Shown here: positions 35,505 to 44,700 of the stretch, in pieces
Layout of the letters: the number at the start of each line of letters is the position of its first letter
Position numbering within the stretch: position 1 is the stretch's first letter
From: Erythrobacter sp.
GTDB lineage: Bacteria; Pseudomonadota; Alphaproteobacteria; Sphingomonadales; Sphingomonadaceae
DNA: 57,293 nucleotides
Assembly: GCA_002695185.1 (NCBI GenBank)
Contig: NZOF01000201.1
Location: forward strand, 1,802 to 59,094
Reading direction: 5' to 3'
Made by a program: the position numbers and the translations under genes
Notes under the pieces: generated by a model
Seen by the model: only the letters and a program-made list of their open reading frames with translations
Databases searched by the model: none
Told to the model about the DNA's origin: nothing

Positions 35505-36800
35505 ATGACCACCAACCGCGAAATCGGCAGGCATGAAAATCCGACGGATGTCCATGGTCCAGACGCTGGCCAGAGCCCGCCATCGCGAGGAAAGATGTGG
35601 CGCCATCTTGGTCCGGGCATCGTTGTCGCTGCCACCGGGGTTGGCGCGGGCGATCTTGTTGCCACGCTGATCGCGGGTTCACGCTTCGGATATGCACTGC
35701 TTTGGGCTGCCGTACTTGGTTGCATCGTCAAGATCGCACTTTCCGAAGGTTCCGCACGCTACCATCTATCCACCGGCTCGACCATTCTGGCCGGCTGGCG
35801 CTCACTCGGGCGTTGGACCAGCTGGTACTTCGGCATCTACGTCATCATCTGGGGCTTCATCTACGGCGCTACTGCGATGAGCGCGACCGCTCTGCCGCTC
35901 ACAGCGCTGTTCCCGGGACTGTCGCTGCGCAGCTGGGCGATGATCGCAGGGGTGTTCGGTTTCATATTCGTTTGGTTCAACCGGTACGAGACCTTCGAAA
36001 CGGTCATGAAGTTTCTGGTCGGCACGATGTTCGTGATCATGGTTGGCCTTGCGATCCTTGTGGCACCCAGCCTGCCCGATCTGGCGCGCGGCATGACTTT
36101 CATGTTGCCGGAAGGCTCCCTGTTCTACACGCTGGGTCTCATCGGCGGAGTGGGCGGGACAATCACTACCGCTGCCTATGGCTACTGGACGCAGGCGAAA
36201 GGATGGCGCGGTACGCCGTGGCTGCCGATGATGCGCGTCGACAATTCGGTCGCCTATGTAGTGACCGGCACCTTTGTCATAGCCATGATGATCGTTGGCG
36301 CCGAACTGCTGTACTCCGCCGGTATCGCGCTGGAAGATAGCGATCGGGGCCTGCTTGGTTTGTCCGATGTGCTGGAAGCGCGGTTCGGAGCAACCATTGC
36401 GATCCTATTTCTGGTCGGCTTCGCCGCAACCTCTGTCTCTTCGCTGCTGGGCGTATGGCAAGGGATGAGCCTGTTCTTCTCCGATTGGTGGTATCAGTTG
36501 AAGGAGAAGGGCGAGGGCGGTCACGAGGGCAGCAATGCCTACCGTTTTTACCTCGCCTGGCTCACATTTCCGCCAATGGTCCTGTTGTTCGCGGATCGCC
36601 CGTTCCTGCTGGTCATCGTCTATGGCGCATTCGGCGCGCTGTTCATGCCGTTCCTCGCCATCACGCTGCTGTTGCTGAATAATTCGGCACGCCTGCCTGC
36701 CGAGGCCCGGAACGGTGTCATCGCCAACGTGACATTGGCAGGATCGGCAATCCTGTTCATTGTGCTCGCCGTGCAGCAGGTGATCCGGCTGGTGGGGTAG
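35505..36800 (+). CDS. Nramp-family transporter lacking canonical metal-site motifs
   Basis: The 431-residue membrane protein has eleven or so helices in the LeuT-like Nramp fold, starting WRHLGPGIVVAATGVGAGD. In canonical Mn/Fe transporters the first helix carries DPGN and the sixth carries MPH. Here the first site aligns to GAGD, and the region of the sixth helix reads GGVGGTITTAAYGYW with no MPH. The metal-binding residues are therefore changed and the substrate may not be Mn or Fe. ATG 35505 is preferred because GAAGACGGA precedes it; the frame extends to an ATG at 35466. It lies about 60 bp downstream of the ABC-F gene. Confidence 0.82.
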   Translation: MTTNREIGRHENPTDVHGPDAGQSPPSRGKMWRHLGPGIVVAATGVGAGDLVATLIAGSRFGYALLWAAVLGCIVKIALSEGSARYHLSTGSTILAGWRSLGRWTSWYFGIYVIIWGFIYGATAMSATALPLTALFPGLSLRSWAMIAGVFGFIFVWFNRYETFETVMKFLVGTMFVIMVGLAILVAPSLPDLARGMTFMLPEGSLFYTLGLIGGVGGTITTAAYGYWTQAKGWRGTPWLPMMRVDNSVAYVVTGTFVIAMMIVGAELLYSAGIALEDSDRGLLGLSDVLEARFGATIAILFLVGFAATSVSSLLGVWQGMSLFFSDWWYQLKEKGEGGHEGSNAYRFYLAWLTFPPMVLLFADRPFLLVIVYGAFGALFMPFLAITLLLLNNSARLPAEARNGVIANVTLAGSAILFIVLAVQQVIRLVG

Positions 36801-36837
36801 GGGCCCCACCAGCAGAACCTTTGCAGGGTTAGCATCT

Positions 36838-38256
36838 TTAAGACTGAGCTTTAGGATCCCTAAGGCCAAGGAATGCTCTTGCTCCGGCGTTCCTCAGCAG
36901 TATCCGCTCGACCAACACGATCAGCGCCAGGCTAAGGCCGAACAGCGGCACAACGAATGCCAATGCAACAGTCAGGCCTACGAGCAGCCAGCTGTGGCGC
37001 AGGATGCCCTTGGGCGCGGGCGCTCCCAAGCGTCCTTCCGGTCGCCGCCGCCACCACATCACCACGCCTGAAACCGACAGAGCGACGAGGGCTATCAGGA
37101 TCGCCAGCGCGAACAGCTGGTTGGCGAGGCCGAACAGGGCGCCTTCGTGCCATGCGATGCCATAGCCGACTACACGGTCGACCCAATGACGCTGAGCGAA
37201 GTCGACCCGTCCGACGACCGATCCCGTCGCGCCGTCGATCTCGACATTGGTACGCTCGGGGCGATTGGGTGTGTTCGACACCACTTTCCATGGCGCGCCC
37301 GTTTCCGCAGGCGGTGTGATCTCGACCGGCGCGGGCAGCGAGAGACGGGTGGCAGAGGGTACCACACGATCAAGCTGGAGCGACGGGGCCGAGGTTTTAT
37401 CAGGCCCGGAAGCCATTGTGGCGCCCATGCCCGCATGCCCCGCATGTTCGCCCATCACTGCGCGCGCCTGGCGATCGAGCGCGGCGCGTTCCTGCCGCTC
37501 GACATCCGATCCGCGCGACCAGTCGACAGGGCCATCGACCTGCCCTGTCACCTCGCGCACAGTGCCAAAGTAATTGCCCCAGCTCTTTGCCCAGGGCAGA
37601 CCGGTGAAGATCAGCACGGCAGCGAACAGAGCGACCCAGAAGCCGGTGACGGCGTGTAGGTCCTTCCACCAGTTGCGCCCCGTTTGGCTCAATCGCGGAT
37701 AAAGCACGCCGCCCAGCCCTTTCGCATCGCGCGGCCACCACAGGAACAGGCCGGTGAGCAGCATGATGATCGTCCAGCTGGCCGCGAGTTCGACCAGCGT
37801 CGATCCCCAGCGGCCCATGGTAAGTTCGCCATGCAGGCGGAAGATGACGTGCATCAAGCGGTCCTGTTCGCCCACGGTCTTGAGCACTTCGCCGGTTTGC
37901 GGGTGAAGGTAAACCCGCGTTTCGCCCGCGCCCACGCCTACCACGATCCGCTGCGCATCGTCGGCCTCCTCGGGCAGGATGAAGCGGTGGAGGACCGAAC
38001 CGGGGACGGCGCTCTCCGCCTTGTCCACCAGCGCGGAAGGGGCAAGCGGTGCGCCGGTAATCTGTAGGCTGTCATACGGCCGATCGATCAAGTTCTCCAC
38101 CTGCGGCTTGAACAGGTAGATCGCGCCCGTGGCGGATAGCCACAAAACGAAGGGTACGGTGAACAACCCGGCATAGAAATGCCACCGCCACACCGAGCGG
38201 TACCATCGTTCCTGCCGGGCGGTGGAGTTGCCGGTTGCGGCGGTGGCATCTGCCAT
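36838..38256 (-). CDS. PepSY-associated transmembrane protein (PiuB-like)
   Basis: The 472-residue inner-membrane protein has an N-terminal helix with WRWHFYAGLFTVPFVLWLS, PepSY-type periplasmic segments, a conserved RLHGELTMGRWGSTLVELAA helix, WWKDLHAVTGFWVALF, and two or three C-terminal helices. His-rich stretches (GEHAGHAGMG) lie in the large periplasmic loop. Such proteins are usually cotranscribed with TonB receptors for siderophores or metals and may reduce or release the ligand. Its ATG overlaps the receptor's stop (TGATG at 38254-38258), indicating coupled translation in the same operon. The predicted role in metal acquisition is inferred from family and context. Confidence 0.86.
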   Translation of the reverse strand: MADATAATGNSTARQERWYRSVWRWHFYAGLFTVPFVLWLSATGAIYLFKPQVENLIDRPYDSLQITGAPLAPSALVDKAESAVPGSVLHRFILPEEADDAQRIVVGVGAGETRVYLHPQTGEVLKTVGEQDRLMHVIFRLHGELTMGRWGSTLVELAASWTIIMLLTGLFLWWPRDAKGLGGVLYPRLSQTGRNWWKDLHAVTGFWVALFAAVLIFTGLPWAKSWGNYFGTVREVTGQVDGPVDWSRGSDVERQERAALDRQARAVMGEHAGHAGMGATMASGPDKTSAPSLQLDRVVPSATRLSLPAPVEITPPAETGAPWKVVSNTPNRPERTNVEIDGATGSVVGRVDFAQRHWVDRVVGYGIAWHEGALFGLANQLFALAILIALVALSVSGVVMWWRRRPEGRLGAPAPKGILRHSWLLVGLTVALAFVVPLFGLSLALIVLVERILLRNAGARAFLGLRDPKAQS

Positions 38257-40535
38257 CAGAAGCCTTCGTTCCAGCGCAGGCCGATCACGAAGGTTCGGCC
38301 CGGATAGGGGTGGAATACGAAGGCCTTTTCATCGAGCAGATTGTCGACGCCCAGATCGAGATCGAAACCATCGAGATGCACGGTCGATTTCAGATCGACG
38401 AAAGCAAAGGGCGACACGCAGTAATAGGTGTCGCAGCGCGCGCTGGCATTGTTCTCCAGATTGCGCTCCGGCGTATTCTGGTATCGCAGATTGGCCGCCA
38501 GATCGAGCAGCGGCGAAACCGCATAACGCAGCGACGCATTGGCCCGCCATTCAGGCACACGCGGGAAGCGATTGCCCTCAAGCTCCGGATTGAGCGGATT
38601 GTCCGAGATCTTCGCGTCGATCCACGAAACGTTGGCGTCCAGTGACAGGCCCCCGAGGAACATGTCCTCGACCGCCACGATCGCATCCACTCCCCATGTC
38701 TCGACCTCGCCGATATTCGTGATCAGCGACTGGCTGACTGGCACGGAGGGATCTTCGGCACCGGGCACGAGGATCGTCTGGCTGAATAACGTATCGTCCA
38801 CCGCCTGGCGGAAGCCGCTCAGTGTGAGCTTTACGTTGTCGAAACGCCGCGATGCGGTGAGCTGGAGGTCGAAGCCATGTTCCGGAGCGAGATTGGGATC
38901 GAACCCGTCCAGATCGATTTCGCCGACATTCGGGCCGTAGCTGATGAGGCCTGCCTGATAGAGCTCGCCAATCGTGGGAAAGCGGGTGGCCCATGCGGCA
39001 GAAGCAACGATCTCCGTCGCATCGTCCGGCCGCAGGGTAAGTGCCGCCTTTGGCGACCAGGCATCTTCGGTGCGTGATGCATAATCTACCCTGGTCGGCC
39101 CATCCTGCAGGAAGCCGCCGCTCGCGCGCCAGTTCTCATAGCGCAGGCCAAGCGTGGCTTCGAGCATCGGGGCAAGGGTGATCGCATCCTCGATGAACAC
39201 GCCTGCAAGCCGGGTCAGCCCGCCCGAGGCATTACGGATCGCGCTTGGATCGCCGGTGCGCCAGTCGGATACGGCGCCCGTCTCGCTTGCGCCGAAATAG
39301 CCCGCGTAGGATGCGCCAACGGCAATATGATGCGCGCCGAAGTCACGCTCGGCAGACGCTTCGAGATTTGTCCAGTGAGCATCCTCATCGGTAACGATGC
39401 CGCTCTCGGGAATGATGCCGGTCGTTACATCGACACCGTTCGACTGGCTGGAACGCTCGTCGAGCAGTTCGAAGCGGCTTGCCGATAGGTCGACATCCCA
39501 GCCTGCGACATTGCCCGCAAGGCCAAGCCCGGCGAGCAATTCGGTGCTCTGCGTTTGTCCACGGGTGACACCGGAAATGCCGACGAAGGTCGGTTCTCCG
39601 GCATCGTTGCGCAGGAAGCTCTTGGGATCGTCGGTTGTCTCGTCGTCAAGCAGCAGGGCCGCGAGACCGCGCAATTCCCAGCCGCCGCCCAGATCGTAAT
39701 TGCCGCGCAGGCGGAACTGATCCTCGACGCTGTCGACCGTGCTATCTTGCGCCGCGATCCGCAGTGGGAACCCCAGCTCGTTGTCCACGATCGCCTGATC
39801 GGCAAACGGTGTGCCTGGCGAAACCGTGCGCCATTGCTGCGGCTGGCCTTCGTTCTCGAAGTGACGATAGGCGAGCGAGATGCCCCCGCGTGATCCGATT
39901 GCAACATCGGCCTGGCCGTTCACGGCAAAGCCGTAAAGATCTTCGTCCGTGTCATAATATTCATAATTCTGATAAAAACCCTGCGCGCCGATCGAAGTGG
40001 AATTGCTGTCGATCGGAGCGGTTTCGAGCCGCAGCGTCCCGCCCAGCGAATTGCCCGCATAGCGTGCGGATGTCGGGCCATAGATGATTTCGGCCCGGGC
40101 GATGTCGGTCGGCGAAAGCACTGCCCATTTGGGTGCGGTTGCGAAGCTTGCGCCGAGGAAATCGGAAATCAGGAAACCGTCCACTGTCACCAGCGCACGG
40201 GGCGTTTGCGTGGTGTGCATGTTGCGGAAGGAGAGGGTGGCGTTGGCATCGCCGATATAGCGCTTCCTGACGATCAGGTTCGGCGCATAGCGGATCACAT
40301 CCTCGGCGTTGACGGTGTTGATCGCGCCGATCTGGTCGGCATCGATCGCCACGCCCAGTGCAGGCGTGTCGAGCGAACGCATCTCGCGGCTTTCGAGCGT
40401 GCCGGTCACCACGATCGGGCTGTTATCGTCGGCAGCCTCCGCAGTTGCATCACTGGTATTGGCCAAGGCGGGAGAAGATAGCAAAACGAGTGCCGACGCG
40501 CCGTACCGCGCGCGGCGTTTGAATTTCGATGTCAT
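38256..40535 (-). CDS. TonB-dependent outer-membrane receptor
   Basis: The 759-residue product is a TonB-gated outer-membrane receptor. It has a signal peptide (RYGASALVLLSSPALA), a TonB-box-like start (PIVVTGTLESRE), a plug domain to about residue 165 (ending in the YGPTSARYAGNSLGG element) and a beta-barrel closing on a C-terminal aromatic-containing strand (FVIGLRWNEGF). ATG 40535 is preferred to ATG 40577 because it starts the signal peptide and has AGGA six bases upstream. It sits between a His-rich secreted protein gene and the PepSY gene, so a metal or metal-chelate substrate (copper or iron) is likely but unproven. Confidence 0.9.
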   Translation of the reverse strand: MTSKFKRRARYGASALVLLSSPALANTSDATAEAADDNSPIVVTGTLESREMRSLDTPALGVAIDADQIGAINTVNAEDVIRYAPNLIVRKRYIGDANATLSFRNMHTTQTPRALVTVDGFLISDFLGASFATAPKWAVLSPTDIARAEIIYGPTSARYAGNSLGGTLRLETAPIDSNSTSIGAQGFYQNYEYYDTDEDLYGFAVNGQADVAIGSRGGISLAYRHFENEGQPQQWRTVSPGTPFADQAIVDNELGFPLRIAAQDSTVDSVEDQFRLRGNYDLGGGWELRGLAALLLDDETTDDPKSFLRNDAGEPTFVGISGVTRGQTQSTELLAGLGLAGNVAGWDVDLSASRFELLDERSSQSNGVDVTTGIIPESGIVTDEDAHWTNLEASAERDFGAHHIAVGASYAGYFGASETGAVSDWRTGDPSAIRNASGGLTRLAGVFIEDAITLAPMLEATLGLRYENWRASGGFLQDGPTRVDYASRTEDAWSPKAALTLRPDDATEIVASAAWATRFPTIGELYQAGLISYGPNVGEIDLDGFDPNLAPEHGFDLQLTASRRFDNVKLTLSGFRQAVDDTLFSQTILVPGAEDPSVPVSQSLITNIGEVETWGVDAIVAVEDMFLGGLSLDANVSWIDAKISDNPLNPELEGNRFPRVPEWRANASLRYAVSPLLDLAANLRYQNTPERNLENNASARCDTYYCVSPFAFVDLKSTVHLDGFDLDLGVDNLLDEKAFVFHPYPGRTFVIGLRWNEGF

Positions 40536-40542
40536 TAATTGT

Positions 40543-40597
40543 CCTGACAAAAGCTTAGGGCCGCAAAAGCGCGGCAAATCGAGCGTAGAGTGTCAGG
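40543..40597 (-). promoter_or_regulatory. Leader hairpin sequestering the TonB receptor ribosome-binding site
   Basis: On the minus strand, CCTGACA (40597-40591) can pair with TGTCAGG (40549-40543), and an inner hairpin GCCGC/GCGGC (40575-40560) lies between them. The 3' arm includes most of the AGGA ribosome-binding site of the receptor (40545-40542). The 5' arm contains the stop codon of the upstream His-rich protein gene. Ribosomes finishing the upstream gene would open the structure, so this looks like a translational-coupling device. Confidence 0.45.
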
Positions 40598-41099
40598 CGG
40601 TGAGGGGCGGTCCGGTCGAAGGCGGGGGCGGTGCGGCAAGACCGCGGCCAGGCGCAATGGCCAAGGTAATGCCGGCCAGAACCTCGGGCGCATCGGGCAA
40701 CAAGGGCTCGATGAACGGTGGATCGGGGAGCGTGGCTGGAGCGCTTAAAGCAGCGAAATCGCAGACTACGCTGGCAAGGGCCGAATGCGTGTCGTGCTTT
40801 TCTTCATCATCGGATGCCATGCCGGCATGATGGGCAGGCGCGCCGTGCGACGAAGCTTGCGGTGCAGCGTGCTTTCCATGTTGGCCATGCCCGCCGTTTT
40901 CATCCTGCGTCGCATCTGAATTTCGAGCGGTTTGGGCAAAACGTGCAAGTTCCGGCGATGCAGTAGGACATGGAACAAAGGTGGGAGCCCCCTCTTCCGT
41001 AACACCGATCATCCACCCGTGCGGCACTGCCATCTGCACAAGTGTGACCAGGGCAGCAAGTGGCAACAAAAGCCGGGAAAAGGACCTTCGGGGTAGCAC
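40593..41099 (-). CDS. His-rich DUF2946-like secreted protein
   Basis: The 168-residue product has a hydrophobic N-terminal signal (LLLPLAALVTLVQMAVPHG), a Cys-containing segment FVPCPTASPEL, and a histidine-rich central stretch (GGHGQHGKHAAPQ and APAHHAGM). A second Cys (VVCDFAAL) precedes a Pro-rich tail. This matches the general pattern of the DUF2946 family, small exported proteins often found upstream of TonB receptors in metal-related operons. It probably binds a metal such as copper or zinc. It is the first gene of the operon with the TonB receptor and PepSY protein. Confidence 0.65.
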   Translation of the reverse strand: MLPRRSFSRLLLPLAALVTLVQMAVPHGWMIGVTEEGAPTFVPCPTASPELARFAQTARNSDATQDENGGHGQHGKHAAPQASSHGAPAHHAGMASDDEEKHDTHSALASVVCDFAALSAPATLPDPPFIEPLLPDAPEVLAGITLAIAPGRGLAAPPPPSTGPPLTA

Positions 41100-41249
41100 G
41101 CCTGGCCCACTACCTTCGCTACTTTATAGAGGGAAGCGCTTCTCGACGAACGGAATAAAGTCTAGCTGTGGCAAGCTATCATCCAAGAACGTGTTCGGTC
41201 CGGTTTCATGGTGAAGAGGAAAATCCGGAACGGCAATTTTTACAGACGT

Positions 41250-41699
41250 TTAATAGGGTTCATCGATCGCAGTTTCTGGTTTTCTGCTGCTACTGGATCG
41301 CGCGGCCATCGTTTTCATGGTTGCGATGAAATTTCGATGCGACTGGCGTAGGTCTTCGTGAGCTGTACGCAGCCTTTCGACTCTTTCGAGAAATGAACTG
41401 CCGGCCTGCTCTGCGCTGCACTTGAGCCTTACGATCTCGGCACGGTGAAGAAGAAAGGAATTTTCGTCGCCACCCCGAAGGAGTTCTCTGCCGAGCAAGG
41501 CCTCTGCCTGTCGGTAATTTGCGATCCAGAGATCAGTTTCACTCAGCCAGAGAGCGATCTGCTGTTGTGATGAACGGGTGACGATAGCCTGCAGCTTCTC
41601 GGACTGTGAGAGAGAGGATGTTTTCTGATGGGCGATCGCGGAAGAACTGGCTGTAGCCAGCGTAACGCAGCTCGCGATGGCCAAGGTTCTTACCTTCAT
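41250..41699 (-). CDS. Secreted hypothetical protein (149 aa)
   Basis: The frame is open for 213 codons, but the likely protein starts at ATG 41699, which begins a clear signal peptide (MKVRTLAIASCVTLATASS, then SAIA) and has TGAGGA just upstream. The mature part of about 125 residues is mainly helical, with heptad-like spacing (RLRTAHEDLRQSHRNFIA), and has one Cys. No family was recognised. It lies 74 bp downstream of, and co-directional with, the autotransporter gene. It may be a periplasmic accessory or unrelated. The 150 bp upstream of 41250 hold no gene. Confidence 0.65.
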   Translation of the reverse strand: MKVRTLAIASCVTLATASSSAIAHQKTSSLSQSEKLQAIVTRSSQQQIALWLSETDLWIANYRQAEALLGRELLRGGDENSFLLHRAEIVRLKCSAEQAGSSFLERVERLRTAHEDLRQSHRNFIATMKTMAARSSSSRKPETAIDEPY

Positions 41700-41722
41700 T
41701 TCAGTCCTCAGCCCATTCGATA

Positions 41723-41760
41723 TGTCAGGTAAGGGGGCGACCTGACAAGCAGGCCGCCCC
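41723..41760 (-). terminator. GC-rich hairpin with an alternative overlapping stem after the autotransporter gene
   Basis: On the minus strand, GGGGCGGCCTG (41760-41750) pairs with CAGGTCGCCCC (41744-41734), an 11-bp stem with one G-U pair and a 5-nt loop. It comes 13 nt after the autotransporter stop and is probably a terminator, although no U tract follows. A second perfect stem, TGTCAGGT (41747-41740) with ACCTGACA (41730-41723), uses the same bases, so the two cannot form together. This could allow conditional read-through into the secreted-protein gene. Confidence 0.45.
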
Positions 41761-41772
41761 TTCGTATTTAGC

Positions 41773-44700
41773 CTAGAAGGCAAAAGTGACCGAACCGTAA
41801 TAGCTCTGATAGGACACTTCATCACGCCAGATCGTGCTTTCGGCGGCGACTGAGAAGCCGACATTGCCAGCCTGATAGCCGAGGCCGCCACTTACTTCGG
41901 CCCAATTGTGATCGCTTGATGGCAGCGCGAAACCGACATTCGGTCCGACGCCGCCCACAAAGTTTGCGCCGAACAGGGCCGGACGGTCCGCGAAGTCGTG
42001 GACATAGCTGGCGTTCACGAAGGGCCTGAAGCCACCTTTCCCGGCAAGGTTGATCCCGGCGCGTGCCTGATAGCTGTCATAATTTGGCAGCTCGTAGGAT
42101 AGGGCAGGGCCTCCACCCTGTTCCGCCACACGACCGAAGTCGATCCGGGCAGCCCGGAAGGCGACGCGAGGCGTGATATCGAACGCGCCTGCGCTGAGAA
42201 CCTTGCCGACGCCAGCCTCGGAAGAGAACACAAAGGCTGTGTCATTTCCGACGATGTCGAATTCGCTCGATCCGGCCGCTACGCTGCGCCGAGTTTCCGT
42301 TGCATAGGCACCGGCGTTAATCTGGGCATCGAGACGGATACCGCCGATCGTGGTCACGCCATAGAGCGAACCCTGATACAACTCAGCGTCTGCGGTGTGT
42401 GTGGGCACCACCGTATTGCCTTCCATATCGATATACGTGAGGGCAATGCCGATCGCGCCATTTTCGATCGCCTTTTCCAGACCGCCGCCTATGTAGAAGC
42501 CATCGAACTTGCTTTCGCCCTGCGGCGTTGCAGTAGGCATTCCGGACGCTTCGCCATCGACGTAACCGCCGGCCAGATAACCGCTATAGTCCTCTGCAAG
42601 TCCGGTCTGCTCCTGACCCAGATAGGCTCGCTCTGCCGCTGGCACATTACCGCTGTCCAGCGAAGTTGCGCGGGCCACCTGATTTGGTTGACCTATCACG
42701 GCAACACCGCCGCCCATGTCGTTATTGGCGCCCAGTTGCACCAGTCTGTCGCGGATCAAGCGATTGCCAACATTGACCGCCGCGAGTCCCATGGCGCCAC
42801 GGAGCGATTGTTCGCGCGGGGCGAAGCTCTCGAGCGCATCGCGGATGGATGCCGTGTCCTGAAGGTCGAGCGGTCCGAAGAGATCATCGTACTGGTCATA
42901 TTGCGAACGGTTTCGATCGAGAAGCGCAGCGAAAGCGGACTGAACCGGCGAGCTGGTGTCGATAACCGAACGATAGGATCCAGCCTCGATGGAGATCGTG
43001 ACTGATTGCGGGCCATAAGTGAATTCCGGCCGCAGAATGGCGCTGACGTCCGGCGAAGCAAACGTCCCTTCGTAGCCGCCTTCAGCAGTAAAGATCGTGT
43101 AGGTATCGCCCGAGCGCAGGATAGAGCCCTCGACAGGGTTCAGCAGTACGGTGCCGCCGATACTGGCAACCCCGTTGAGCGCGTTTCCTTCATCGTCGAA
43201 CTCGGTGGCAGCGACCGAAATGAGGTCCGACTGTCCCATGCCGTCGAAATCGACGCTGTAGACACCGCCTGATGTCAGGATGACGTTGCCTTCGAAGGTC
43301 AGCGTGCCAATGGTCCCCATCGTGCCGGGGGCAACGATGCCCATCATGTTCGTGAAGTAAGGCGTCTGCACGGTCCCGTTGCCGGTCAGCGCGCCGGTGA
43401 ACAGCAGATAGTCGCCATTGCTGGCCAAAGTGCCGTCGACATTCATCATGCCGGCCATCTGCGTGATGTCCACCAGGCTGGTCAGCATTCCGTCGGCAGT
43501 GATGTCGAGCGCAGCTTCGGCACCGGCGATCATGAACTTGTCGATCGTGACGTCGGTATCGAGCGTGGTGGTTCCGGCATTCGCGAGAGAGACGTCGAAA
43601 TAGCGCGCGTTCACACGTTCGCTATCCGCGGTCTCGGGCGAATAGGCCACATTGTCGGGTACGAAGCCGCTGCCGCCGGGAAGGCCGTTGGCAAAAGTGG
43701 CTTCAGGCAGGGCAGCGATATCATCGGCTGCCGCGACCGCAGCGTTCCTTTCGGCCGTCGAGCGGGAGAGGTCGAGCAGGCGTTCCGGGATCACGGTTCC
43801 GATGGAGTTCGAGGTGAATTCGGGATCGGTATCAGACCCGCCGGGCACGAGGATATTGCCATCGTAATCGACGATATCGCCTGTCGCCAGATCAAGGCAG
43901 AAGTTGCCATCGCAGACCTGGCCAAATTTCGGCTCGGTGCCTTCGAGTCCGGCGCCCGGACTATCGGGCACGCCGTTTGCGAAGTCCCCGTTCTGGTCGA
44001 TGATCATGTAATTCGGGTCGAGCGCGAGCTGCCAGTGATCCGCATCGCTCCAATTGCCGTCGCCTGCCAGGGTCTGGGCATAACGATAAGGGTTGTTGGC
44101 GACGATCCAGTCCCAGTGAAGATAGAGCGGCTGGTACAGGCTGTTGGTGCCATAGGATGAATCGGGCTGGGCGGCAAAGAAGCGCGATCCACCCGAAAGG
44201 ACGCCGATCACCAGCTCGGTCATGGACGACTGGAGAATGAGTGGGCCACCCGAATCCCCTCCTGCAGTGCTCCCTTCCACATCACGGGCGCCATCGCGGA
44301 AGAGGTTGAAATCGAAGGGATTGGTCCCGTTCGGATCGTCGAAATCGGTCTGATAAAGATTTTGAGGCAAGCCATAATCGCCGGGGCCGAACAGCCATTC
44401 GTTCCGATCATTTAGCGATGCGAGCGCACCGAGCACGTTTTCGGCGGCGCGTCGACGGAAATCGGTGCCCTGGAATGACCCGCTTTCGCCATAGCCGCTG
44501 CGACCATAGCCAACGACGCGGACATCATATCCGGTGCCCGATACGCTATCGATCGAGTCTGGCGTAGCCAGGGGCGAGAACAGCATCGCCCATGTGGGCA
44601 CATCGCTCGCCGGAGTGTCGAGCGCAGCGAGAGCCACGTCGCTCTCGAGGAAGCCCCGTGCTTCAGGCCGCGCGAGCGAGTCCGGATCGAACAGGATCTG

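Noticed and set aside
37284..37300. Sequence similar to the tRNA-Arg 3' end (GGCGCGCC)
   Set aside because: Only about 9 bases match, in a GC-rich coding region; expected by chance.
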